A DNA stretch of 64,000 bases. Source: Paenibacillus ihumii (lineage in GTDB: Bacteria; Bacillota; Bacilli; Paenibacillales; Paenibacillaceae). Below, in pieces: positions 43,056-51,168 of this stretch. The notes under the pieces were generated by a model that worked only from the letters and a program-made list of their open reading frames with translations, was not told the origin of the DNA and did no database searches. Where the stretch lies: assembly GCF_001403875.1 (NCBI RefSeq), contig NZ_LN884299.1:3623674-3687673 (forward strand), written 5' to 3'. The first letter of the stretch is position 1. Each line of letters starts with the position of its first letter. A program made the position numbers and the translations under genes.

Positions 43056-43734
43056 ATATATCCCCTTTGGAAGTGAGATTAATAACACGAACCTTGTAAA
43101 CATCAGGTATTTCAGCGATCTGGTCGATAAACTCGGTACGCAATACCTCATCACTTTCAATAACGGTTAGAGCATCCCCACTTCTGGACTTCCGATCAAC
43201 CTCCATGAAGCCAATATTGGCATCAGCGTGCTTGAAGATATCTGTCAATTCAGCTAAGATTCCCCGGCGATCCGCATGAAAGATTAATAGAGTTGGGTAG
43301 ATTGCCGTAAACTTAACATCGAAATCATCAACACCTACGATTTCAATATTACCCCCACCGATGGAACACCCTGTCACAATTGCCTTCTGTTCCCCTCTGC
43401 GAAGAATAAACGTTGCCGTATTGGGATGCATACCCGCTTTCTGAGCTGTTCGAAGCTGAACTTCCATCCCAGCATCCTTTGCCTTTTCAAAAGCATCTCT
43501 GATTCGCATATCATCCGTATCGTAATTTAGCAAACCTGCGATAATAGCAAGATCTGTTCCGTGGCCGCGATAGGTTGTAGCGAAAGATCCATAGAGAAGG
43601 ATTTCGGCATGCTCCGGCAATCCTCCGAGCACATGTCTGGCCGTTCTCCCCAAACGAACTGCTCCGGCGGTATGAGAGCTGGAGGGCCCCACCATGCTCG
43701 GACCGATAATAGAAAATACATCCTTAAACCGCAT
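43042..43734 (-). CDS. sdaAB: L-serine dehydratase, iron-sulfur-dependent, beta subunit
   Basis: This 230-residue subunit starts MRFKDVFSIIGPSMVGPSSS (hallmark GPSSSHTAGAVRLG near residues 16-29) and ends in an ACT domain (about 150-222) that may bind serine as a regulator. It partners with the alpha subunit encoded next. It lies 20 bp from the DapA-like gene upstream. Confidence 0.92.
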   Translation of the reverse strand: MRFKDVFSIIGPSMVGPSSSHTAGAVRLGRTARHVLGGLPEHAEILLYGSFATTYRGHGTDLAIIAGLLNYDTDDMRIRDAFEKAKDAGMEVQLRTAQKAGMHPNTATFILRRGEQKAIVTGCSIGGGNIEIVGVDDFDVKFTAIYPTLLIFHADRRGILAELTDIFKHADANIGFMEVDRKSRSGDALTVIESDEVLRTEFIDQIAEIPDVYKVRVINLTSKGDIYEVL

Positions 43735-43754
43735 GTTTGAGTCCTCCTGTTTTA

Positions 43755-44822
43755 TTAGTTGTCAAGCCACTCTGCAAGATGTTCGGACACAAAATCATCA
43801 TCGTGTAGTTGTGGATAATCCCGATATACACGATCAATCTCCTCCATTTGTCCCGGAGACAACGTTTCATTTGGATTCAAACACCATATGCCTTGCAGCA
43901 AGCCTTGGCGACGCAGTACTTCATGTATACCTGGTATACAGCCTTTAAATTGATGTGCGGGGTCAAAAAATGCAGCATTCGTATCTGTTACTTGTACATT
44001 TCTTGTTAACCATTCTTTTGACAGCTCTCCATGCTTTCGGGCAATCTTAATTTCCTCCAACAATTCTACGGCCTTTTTCGTCCAAACCGCCCAATGACCT
44101 AGTAATCCTCCGACAATGGTCTTCTCGATCGTTTCACCAGCGACTTCAAAGCGATAAGTGGTTAATAAATCATTGATTATATTATCATCATTGCCCGTAT
44201 ATATTGCGATTTCATCCCGTCTGCTGGAATAGCACACAGCGCGTACAACATCAATTGTCTGGTAGCGATTAAAAGGGGCAATTTTGATAGCGATTACATT
44301 AGGAATTTCTGCAAATTTGCACCAAAAGTCAAAACTGAAGATCTGACCACCCACCGATGGCTGTAAGTAAAAACCGATAACGGGCATAATAGCCGCTACC
44401 TGCCTTGTTCTCTCCAGGATGTCTTCCTCACTCCAGTCCGTTAGCCCTCCCATACTCAAAAGTGCTGCATCATAACCTAGTGATTGAGCAAATCTTGCTT
44501 CATTAATTGCTTGTTCTGTAGGCCCACAAATCCCTGCCACCTTAATAAAGGGACGTTGTATATTCGCCTTCGCGATTTCTTCTGCGGCTATTCGCAGAAC
44601 AGTCTCAAATAAATTATAAGGTTCATCGCGAATTTCAAATTGTGTCGAATGGACACCGATGGCGATTCCACCTGCTCCTGAAGCAGCATAGTATCGAGTT
44701 AACGCACGTTGATGTCGTTCATCCAGCTGTCGATTCTCATCCAAAGCTAGAGGATGTGCTGGTATGACAAGCCCTTCATGCAGCGCTTCCAACAATTCGG
44801 CGGAAAGTGTAGCAGCAGTCAT
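43755..44822 (-). CDS. DapA-like aldolase / dihydrodipicolinate synthase family
   Basis: This 355-residue protein has a barrel fold of the DapA/N-acetylneuraminate lyase family, with GGIAIGVHSTQFEIRD near residue 53, AGICGPTEQAINEARFA near 99, and VIAIKIAPFNRYQTI near 180, which contains the Schiff-base lysine (IKIAP). It is longer than typical DapA (about 290) and has a C-terminal extension. Such proteins cleave or condense keto acids. Coupling with serine dehydratase suggests a pyruvate-generating path. Confidence 0.8.
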   Translation of the reverse strand: MTAATLSAELLEALHEGLVIPAHPLALDENRQLDERHQRALTRYYAASGAGGIAIGVHSTQFEIRDEPYNLFETVLRIAAEEIAKANIQRPFIKVAGICGPTEQAINEARFAQSLGYDAALLSMGGLTDWSEEDILERTRQVAAIMPVIGFYLQPSVGGQIFSFDFWCKFAEIPNVIAIKIAPFNRYQTIDVVRAVCYSSRRDEIAIYTGNDDNIINDLLTTYRFEVAGETIEKTIVGGLLGHWAVWTKKAVELLEEIKIARKHGELSKEWLTRNVQVTDTNAAFFDPAHQFKGCIPGIHEVLRRQGLLQGIWCLNPNETLSPGQMEEIDRVYRDYPQLHDDDFVSEHLAEWLDN

Positions 44823-45839
44823 TTAATATTTCCCCTTTCTCTCTTGGAAATGAGTCGGTTTATTCCATGTTGCTCCGTCAGCTTGGATCCATTCAACCAG
44901 CCAATCAATCATTTGAAGTAATGACACAGACGGGTATCCAAAGCGCTGATGTGACTTCGATGCGTTATTCAACAGCGCAATCTCTGATTCTGTACCTTCA
45001 AACAGGGCCTCTTTGCCCATACGCTTCGCAAATTCTTCAGCAGCCCAACGAATAGACATCGTTTCTGGCCCGGTAATATTCATAATAGTTGGTGGATTCG
45101 AACACTCTGTTAAGCAACGCAACGCCATCTTATTGGCATCTCCCTGCCAAATCACATTGGCGTGCCCCATAGTCAAGTCAATCACCCGTTGTTCATTCAC
45201 AGCCTTCGCGATTTCCAATAGCACACCATAACGCATATCAATCGCATAATTCAAACGATAGAACAGCATTGGCGTCCCGTTTTTATGGGAATGATATTCA
45301 AAAATACGCTCGCGGCCTAAAGTGGATTGGGCGTACTCTCCTAACGGCTCAGGCGATACCGACTCATTTGCCCCACCACTACCAATAGGCATGAAGGGAT
45401 AAATATTACCTGATGAAAATACAACAATTCGGGAATCCTTAAATTTCTCCGCCACTCTGCCTGGCAAATAAGTATTCATCCCCCATGTGAAATGCTCTCT
45501 GCCCGTTGTTCCAAATTTATTACCCGCCATATAAATGATATTGTCTGCATGAGGCAGTTGATTAAGCTCATCATCATTCAATAAGTTACAGGAAATCGTC
45601 TCGACCCCTGCATCCTCTAGCTCGCGTCTTGCTGCTTCGTCAGAAAAACGTGATACACCGATAACACGCTTATTTAATCCGCCCTCACGGATCGCATTTT
45701 TAGCAAGCCTAGCCAAGCTCGGCCCCATCTTTCCGCCTACTCCAAGAATCATGATATCTCCGTCTACTGAAGCTAAATCCCTTACTAAATCCTCAGAGGG
45801 CTCAGCTAATTTCGCTTCCAGCTCTTCAAGTGTTTTCAA
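44823..45839 (-). CDS. NAD-dependent epimerase/dehydratase-type protein
   Basis: This 338-residue extended SDR has DIMILGVGGKMGPSLARLA near residues 28-46 (GVGGKMG is the nucleotide turn), MAGNKFGTTGREHFTWG, and ANESVSPEPLGEYAQSTLGR with the catalytic Tyr region. The start is TTG at 45839 after AAAGGGGAAAA. It is the first gene of the minus-strand catabolic operon and follows the regulator gene. Its sugar substrate is unknown. Confidence 0.82.
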   Translation of the reverse strand: MKTLEELEAKLAEPSEDLVRDLASVDGDIMILGVGGKMGPSLARLAKNAIREGGLNKRVIGVSRFSDEAARRELEDAGVETISCNLLNDDELNQLPHADNIIYMAGNKFGTTGREHFTWGMNTYLPGRVAEKFKDSRIVVFSSGNIYPFMPIGSGGANESVSPEPLGEYAQSTLGRERIFEYHSHKNGTPMLFYRLNYAIDMRYGVLLEIAKAVNEQRVIDLTMGHANVIWQGDANKMALRCLTECSNPPTIMNITGPETMSIRWAAEEFAKRMGKEALFEGTESEIALLNNASKSHQRFGYPSVSLLQMIDWLVEWIQADGATWNKPTHFQERKGKY

Positions 45840-45896
45840 TGCGATTTTCCCCTTTCTAGTATGAATCTAACTCCATCATACCTATAAGGGTGATAT

Positions 45897-45947
45897 AAAG
45901 ACAAATCTTTAAATTGTCTTTAAATCGATAAATGAATTAATTTATCG
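45897..45947. promoter_or_regulatory. Two adjacent inverted repeats before the catabolic operon
   Basis: AAAGACAA (45897-45904) and TTGTCTTT (45914-45921) form a perfect dyad with a 9-base centre. Next to it, CGATAAAT (45926-45933) and ATTTATCG (45940-45947) form another that overlaps the regulator's stop. The first lies 58 bp upstream of the epimerase TTG start and is a good candidate operator; the second may serve as a weak terminator for the regulator gene. Confidence 0.55.
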
Positions 45948-47256
45948 TTTTATCCTTCAAAAAAGAAAATCGGTAAATTTGCCGCGGCCTTCCTTTAGGA
46001 ACCTTCTCCACACCCGAAATATCAACGAGTCCATTATCGATCCAGAGTAACAGCAGCCGATGAGCACTACGTACCGTGATATCAAGCAAAGCAGCAAGCT
46101 CATGAACCATATATTCATATTTGCCGTACTTTGCTGTGTAAGATAGCAGTTTGCTTAAATAAGCGCTTGTCATACCAGCCTCTTCTGCCCTTTTGATAAG
46201 TTCCGCATGCGTTGGCGTCAATACGTTCTGGATGGGATCTGCCATTTCGAGAGGGCCGATCAGCGTCTGATCCTCACGAATAATAAAGCAAATGTTTCCC
46301 CCAGCTTCAACGGATTTGCGAAGGGCGATCCTGGCATTTGTCCCCGCTTCATTAGCCGAGGTTCCAAACCCTACTCCCAAGCTTAATGAAATCCCTAATG
46401 AATGATTGGCGTCTTTGGCTAATGGAATCGTTTTGTAGCCACCCGTCTCCCTCTCAAAAATCCCCCTAGTGGTAAAGAATAAATATTCATCTCCACCTAG
46501 CGGTGTCAAGTAGCCATCAAGCGATTCAACATAGTCCAAGACCATACGATGAATATCCAGCTTTAGCTTTTGAACCTCATGCTCATTATTCCGTTTCATC
46601 ACCAACTTGCCAAAATCATCGACCTTAATCATCCCAACGACAATTTGCGATTCTTTATTGCGTCGGGATTCCGTTGATAGAAGCGCACGCTCCAACGTCA
46701 CGCTCATGTCCTGATCCGAAGGAATTAGCCATTCGTTCGCAGCCTGAAGATCAGACAATTTCCGTGCTACCGATTCCACCCCTGTAATGGCGAATGAGCA
46801 TACACCTGTGCTCAACAGGTTATGGTGAAATTCAAACAGCTTGTCCGGTGAAGCATGAGCAGGACCGCTATAAACAACCACCTTTGTCTGCTCAATCCCA
46901 AGGTCTTTGAGCGTACCCATAACCATGGATTTCGTAAGCGAATCTACGGATATGCCGCCGCTGAGGTGACCTGTCTGTAATGCGCGAAATAACGTCTTGT
47001 ACAGCCCTGCTCCCGTTAGTGGAACATAATGCACCGGAACCGTTACATTGATGTTTTCTTTCACTTTACGATGCGATTGCGCTCCGAATAATAGAAGCAC
47101 CTCTACCTCCAGCATCAACGTTTCAACGGCCGACGGGACTTTCTCCTCATCATTCACGATCCGTACAAGCGGAGTAAATGTAGGAAATGCCTTTATAACC
47201 TTTAACAGCTTATCTACGACAAGCTGCGCGCCAACGATTCCAATCTTAATTTGCAT
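45937..47256 (-). CDS. Putative transcriptional regulator with GGDEF-like domain and C-terminal HTH
   Basis: This 439-residue protein has an N-terminal alpha/beta domain (IKIGIVGAQLVVDKLLKV), a middle part, a nucleotide-cyclase-like domain at about 205-320 with YLTPLGGDEYLFF, close to the GGDEF signature, and a C-terminal winged helix (YEYMVHELAALLDITVRSAHR, then KGRPRQIYRF). I do not know a named family with this exact order. It may use the GGDEF-like fold to bind a nucleotide. It is encoded right upstream of the catabolic operon and is its likely regulator. Confidence 0.7.
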   Translation of the reverse strand: MQIKIGIVGAQLVVDKLLKVIKAFPTFTPLVRIVNDEEKVPSAVETLMLEVEVLLLFGAQSHRKVKENINVTVPVHYVPLTGAGLYKTLFRALQTGHLSGGISVDSLTKSMVMGTLKDLGIEQTKVVVYSGPAHASPDKLFEFHHNLLSTGVCSFAITGVESVARKLSDLQAANEWLIPSDQDMSVTLERALLSTESRRNKESQIVVGMIKVDDFGKLVMKRNNEHEVQKLKLDIHRMVLDYVESLDGYLTPLGGDEYLFFTTRGIFERETGGYKTIPLAKDANHSLGISLSLGVGFGTSANEAGTNARIALRKSVEAGGNICFIIREDQTLIGPLEMADPIQNVLTPTHAELIKRAEEAGMTSAYLSKLLSYTAKYGKYEYMVHELAALLDITVRSAHRLLLLWIDNGLVDISGVEKVPKGRPRQIYRFSFLKDKTIN

Positions 47257-47485
47257 ATGTATGGGTCATTCCTTTCAATATTTTGCAGGCCTCTTGTGAT
47301 GATTTTTGTTTTATAACGAGATCTCTTGTCTCCGAAACTCCAACTAAATTGGTCATATTGTCATTTAGCTTAACAACCCTTATACTTGCTCGCACACCGT
47401 TTTTCCTCATACTTAGTTCATACTTCAGCTCGTGTCCACGCAGAACTATCTTATCATTTTTTGAGTAAATTCGTAATTTTAACAC
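47246..47485 (-). CDS. Small basic protein, coupled to the regulator gene
   Basis: This 79-residue protein is basic (about 12 Lys and 8 Arg) with no signal peptide or membrane segment. The GTG at 47485 follows GGGAG, and the stop overlaps the regulator ATG by 11 bp, so translation of the two is probably coupled. I do not recognise a family. It may be a small partner or leader of the regulator, or a chance ORF; the spacing argues for a real gene. Confidence 0.5.
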   Translation of the reverse strand: MLKLRIYSKNDKIVLRGHELKYELSMRKNGVRASIRVVKLNDNMTNLVGVSETRDLVIKQKSSQEACKILKGMTHTYAN

Positions 47486-47817
47486 TCACTCCCGAAATAA
47501 TCTATCCTGCGATAGGTATTATCCTTATAACCTTATCATCCGTATAATCATTCGTATATATCACAGAAGTTCAGGGTATGTGTCCAGTTCAAAAAGAAAC
47601 CTTGAAAGGCATGTGCCACTCAAGGTCTACTCTATTTCACCTTAAATTATTTGTTTTAGCCCAACTTCCATCTATTACCTGAAGGCAGCGATCGTGGGTT
47701 CCAAATACCACCATTCTTCAGAAAAAATTTAAACAATACTCTTCGAGGACTTGTCAGCTATTATTAAACCGCGATACTCTGATTTTCCCCATTCCTATTT
47801 TAATGAGGAACACTTAT
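47486..47817. other. Intergenic region, 332 bp
   Basis: It holds the terminator of the lipoprotein operon (47592-47626) and the promoter region of the small basic protein gene. No further gene is visible. Confidence 0.6.
47592..47626 (-). terminator. Terminator of the toxin/lipoprotein operon
   Basis: On the minus strand ACCTTGA (47620-47626 region) pairs with TCAAGGT, with an inner GGCACATGCC dyad, followed by TTCTTTTTG. It lies about 190 bp past the lipoprotein stop at 47818. Confidence 0.7.
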
Positions 47818-49374
47818 TCATTCACCAGTATAGTAACTGCTCAAATACTCCAGTAAATCCACGCTTGCACGATTAGGAGTTATTGTATTCAGAACAGCGA
47901 TCAGAGAATCATAGGAGTTCACCAACTGTTCTTTAGCTTCATCTACTAGCGCCTGGTCCTCTTCGTTCAATGCCTCAACGAAGTTCTGCTGGTAATAGTC
48001 CCGGTATTCGGATAGCTGCTGCAATCGCTTGTCAAACTCTATGCTTTGAGAGACGTGCCCCTTCTTCTCCGAGCTCTGCTGTCTTAAATAGCCATAAATA
48101 GCCGCGTCAATTGTGCTGCCTTGCCTGATGGACAGATGCGACCACATGGTTCCTCCCCCATCCGCATAATAATGCAGCTCGAACCAATACGTATTAACGT
48201 CTGAAATGCTTGTTCTCAATTCATTTGCCAGCTTCTTCAATGCGTTGTTTTCCGCTAGGAAATCGTTCAGCTTTTCCGTGTAGCATTGCCCTAATTCCTC
48301 ATAAGCCACATCCATTCCAGCCTCAGAGTTATCCCCTTCACGCTCTAACAAATAAGCTTCAAAAACAGCGCCAACTTCCCCTACTTCCGTGATATCTGCG
48401 GCTTGGCAAGCCGTGGATGGCGTTCTTTCAACATTAGCCGCTTGCAAGTCCCATTTAAATGTATCCAGCATCTTATCCACCTCAGACCTCATAACACGAT
48501 ATTGTTCTGCTTCCTTCTTGTCAGCAGGCTCGTTAGACCCTAGTTTGGCAGTAATCAGCACATCCTCATTTTTCCAAACAACCTGAACGTCATCTGGCCG
48601 GCTCTCTGTATCACTTGGATGGAAATATTCGATTTGAACCAGGGGGTAAGCTCCCTTCTGACCCAAAAATGAAATCAGCTGCATATCGACGCTATTCTCT
48701 AATGAGATATGTCCTACCCAGTTCTCCGGAAGCTTAAACGACCCGTAATAGGATTGAACCTCCCGCGCGCTAAGCAATTTGGGCTCTTCGTCATAGTAGC
48801 CCCAGGAGCTCACCATCATCTTGGCTGATTTCTCGAAGACCTGTTCGGTTGAAAAAACCACACTTGCCTCCTTCACTGGATAGATCAAGCTGAATTCTTT
48901 GTCATCCCCTTCGCCGGAAGGTGAGGACATGATCATCGTTTCACCCGCTCGGTTCATAATCTCCACAAATGACATGCCGGCCTTAGTCTCGCCGAAGTGA
49001 ATCGGGCTAAGTTCAGCAATATCCACATGACTAACGGGAATGCCCTCTTCCTCCGTCAAATGAAATACCAATCCGGCCTTCTCCAGCTTGAGCCATGCTG
49101 CTCCTTCATCATCTGCTCCCTCTACAGGCGCTTCTTGAAAATCCTGCTGCAGTGTATCGATCAGAGATGCTTTATCCAAATTCATATAATGAATAAAGCG
49201 CTCGTAGAAGTTCTGATTTTTCAAGTCATATGCGGCATCGAAATGGACTGCAGGATCAGGATTGGCCCTTGACTTTCCCTCATCTCCGCCTGACTTTAGT
49301 ACTTTCCCTCCGCAAGCCGTTAACATAATGACCAGTACTGAGATAAATGCCCAGAATAATAGTTTTCTCTTCAC
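47818..49374 (-). CDS. Large lipoprotein at the end of the toxin operon, function unknown
   Basis: This 518-residue protein has a lipoprotein signal (MLTACGG, Cys near residue 21) and a long hydrophilic mature part without recognised domains, rich in Glu and Asp. The C-terminal 100 residues are largely helical (QLSEYRDYYQQNFVEALNEE). GTG start at 49374 after GGGAAG. It is the last of a series of lipoproteins interleaved with WXG100-led hydrolases, so a role as immunity protein or surface partner is plausible but unproven. Confidence 0.75.
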   Translation of the reverse strand: MKRKLLFWAFISVLVIMLTACGGKVLKSGGDEGKSRANPDPAVHFDAAYDLKNQNFYERFIHYMNLDKASLIDTLQQDFQEAPVEGADDEGAAWLKLEKAGLVFHLTEEEGIPVSHVDIAELSPIHFGETKAGMSFVEIMNRAGETMIMSSPSGEGDDKEFSLIYPVKEASVVFSTEQVFEKSAKMMVSSWGYYDEEPKLLSAREVQSYYGSFKLPENWVGHISLENSVDMQLISFLGQKGAYPLVQIEYFHPSDTESRPDDVQVVWKNEDVLITAKLGSNEPADKKEAEQYRVMRSEVDKMLDTFKWDLQAANVERTPSTACQAADITEVGEVGAVFEAYLLEREGDNSEAGMDVAYEELGQCYTEKLNDFLAENNALKKLANELRTSISDVNTYWFELHYYADGGGTMWSHLSIRQGSTIDAAIYGYLRQQSSEKKGHVSQSIEFDKRLQQLSEYRDYYQQNFVEALNEEDQALVDEAKEQLVNSYDSLIAVLNTITPNRASVDLLEYLSSYYTGE

Positions 49375-49615
49375 TTGATACTTCCCACCTTTTTACCATT
49401 TTGGCTGTAGACATTGGCATCATCTTCAATACAATCTCCTTCTGTCTTGTCGCATATTGATCTGCTACATATTTCTGCTGTTCGCGGTAAATAGAGGAAA
49501 TCATTCTCAATAATCACTTCTTCAATTGCGGACTGATAGGCATTCAGAAGCATTTCTAGAACGTAGTATCATCAGATTGTGCAGACAGCAAGAAATGTAA
49601 ATATGACGCAAAATT

Positions 49616-51148
49616 TCAATCGTAAATATTCGAAATCCTAACCTCATCTATGTCCTCTAACATACGCATAACCTCTTCCGTCTCTTCACTCGTGCTGCTA
49701 GAATATGGTTGTTCGGCAATTTGAGTAGATACGATGATCAGATCACCTTTTTCTCCTACTTTCTTGAGCGGGTATCCATCATCCATTTCTATTAAATATT
49801 CTTCCCATTCCTTAAGGCTAAGTATATGAAAAGATAACAAGTTAGCTGCTTTCTCAAGCGGTAAAGTAGTATTGTGATAAATGCCGACCCAATCTTCTTG
49901 CTGCTTTACAAAGTATTTATCCTTCCATGACGAAGGTGTTTCGACAGAAAAGCTAATTTCTGTATTGTCGTATTTTAATGTGAATACATCCTGATCTGTA
50001 TAATCGTTCTCGATCGCTGCCCCTTCCTCTAAGCTGATTTGTACAGGAGTTTCTCGACTTTCTGTGGTGCCGTCCCCTAATTGACCGTATGTGTTATCAC
50101 CCCACGACCATAGGTTCCCTTCGGCATCAACAACAATTGTATAATCCTTTCCACCTGCAATGGATACAATATCCGACAAACCCGGAATCCTTCTGGGCTT
50201 TTCATTGCCTGTCCAGATCCACACAATACCATCTTGATCAATTGCATAACTCCATGTAATTCCTTGTTTTATAGCATTAATATTTGTTAACTCTTCCACC
50301 ATGATTGGCGGACCGCCACTCCCCCAGCTCCAAACTGTGCCATCTTTCTTTAAAGCTAAGATATCCGCCCCTATTGCTGATATATCTACGACATCATTTA
50401 TTCCTTCTACCTTGGCAGGTATGTCCTGCCCCACTCCTTCTACATTTAAATCCAACTGAGGACCATATCCCCATGCCCACACCGTTCCGTCTTCTTGAAG
50501 TGCAAGGCTTCCTAAATTTCCTGCAGTTACAGATACAATATCCTGTAATCCTGGCACTTGGGCAGGAACTTCTCCATTGTCACGATCAACTCCTAGTTGA
50601 CCAAACATATTATCTCCCCACGTCCATACGGTCCCATCCTTCTTTAGGGCAATGGCACTAGTTACACGGGCATCGATTGCTTGAATGTCCTCTAAGCCAA
50701 TAATTTGTACTGGTTTTAAACGACTAATATATGTACCATCTCCAAGCTGACCATCACGATTGTCTCCCCATCCCCAGACGGAACCATCCCTTTTTAGCAC
50801 TAAGGTATATGCCCAATTGCCGACCACTGAAGAAACATCTGATATTCCACTTATTCTTCTCGGCTTAAGTTGCAAATCTGAATTAGTATCACTAGTTACC
50901 TTTCCCCATATCCATAGAATACCTTGATGGTCGACTGCCAAGGAATGGCTATTTACAGCAGCTATAGAAGGTGATTCTACTAGATTTGAATATGTTTGAC
51001 CCGTATCTTCGTTCTCGTTATTAATATTAGAATTAGATTCTATTAAATGATTCTTATTGTCTACTGTTCTCCATTCCTCTGCAAAACAACCTGATATAAG
51101 AATGGAAAATATAACCAATAAACTAATCATATATTTTGTTTTTTTCAA
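49616..51148 (-). CDS. RCC1-repeat lipoprotein
   Basis: This 510-residue protein starts MKKTKYMISLLVIFSILISG with the lipobox ILISGC (Cys 21). At least six RCC1-type repeats follow (residues about 60-390), with VWGWGDNRDGQLGDGT, VWTWGDNMFGQLGVD and LWSWGDNTYGQLGDGT, which should fold as a beta-propeller. A C-terminal domain of about 115 residues follows. It is anchored outside the membrane. The TTG start (51148) has AAAGGAGG upstream. It lies 21 bp after the NlpC/P60 toxin-like gene, so it may bind or neutralise that protein. Confidence 0.88.
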   Translation of the reverse strand: MKKTKYMISLLVIFSILISGCFAEEWRTVDNKNHLIESNSNINNENEDTGQTYSNLVESPSIAAVNSHSLAVDHQGILWIWGKVTSDTNSDLQLKPRRISGISDVSSVVGNWAYTLVLKRDGSVWGWGDNRDGQLGDGTYISRLKPVQIIGLEDIQAIDARVTSAIALKKDGTVWTWGDNMFGQLGVDRDNGEVPAQVPGLQDIVSVTAGNLGSLALQEDGTVWAWGYGPQLDLNVEGVGQDIPAKVEGINDVVDISAIGADILALKKDGTVWSWGSGGPPIMVEELTNINAIKQGITWSYAIDQDGIVWIWTGNEKPRRIPGLSDIVSIAGGKDYTIVVDAEGNLWSWGDNTYGQLGDGTTESRETPVQISLEEGAAIENDYTDQDVFTLKYDNTEISFSVETPSSWKDKYFVKQQEDWVGIYHNTTLPLEKAANLLSFHILSLKEWEEYLIEMDDGYPLKKVGEKGDLIIVSTQIAEQPYSSSTSEETEEVMRMLEDIDEVRISNIYD

Positions 51149-51168
51149 CTAGAGATCCTCCTTTGTCT

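Noticed and set aside
49371..49553. 60-codon minus-strand ORF between two lipoprotein genes
   Set aside because: No clear ribosome binding site, overlaps the next gene's start, and no recognisable signal or motif; left as possible relic.
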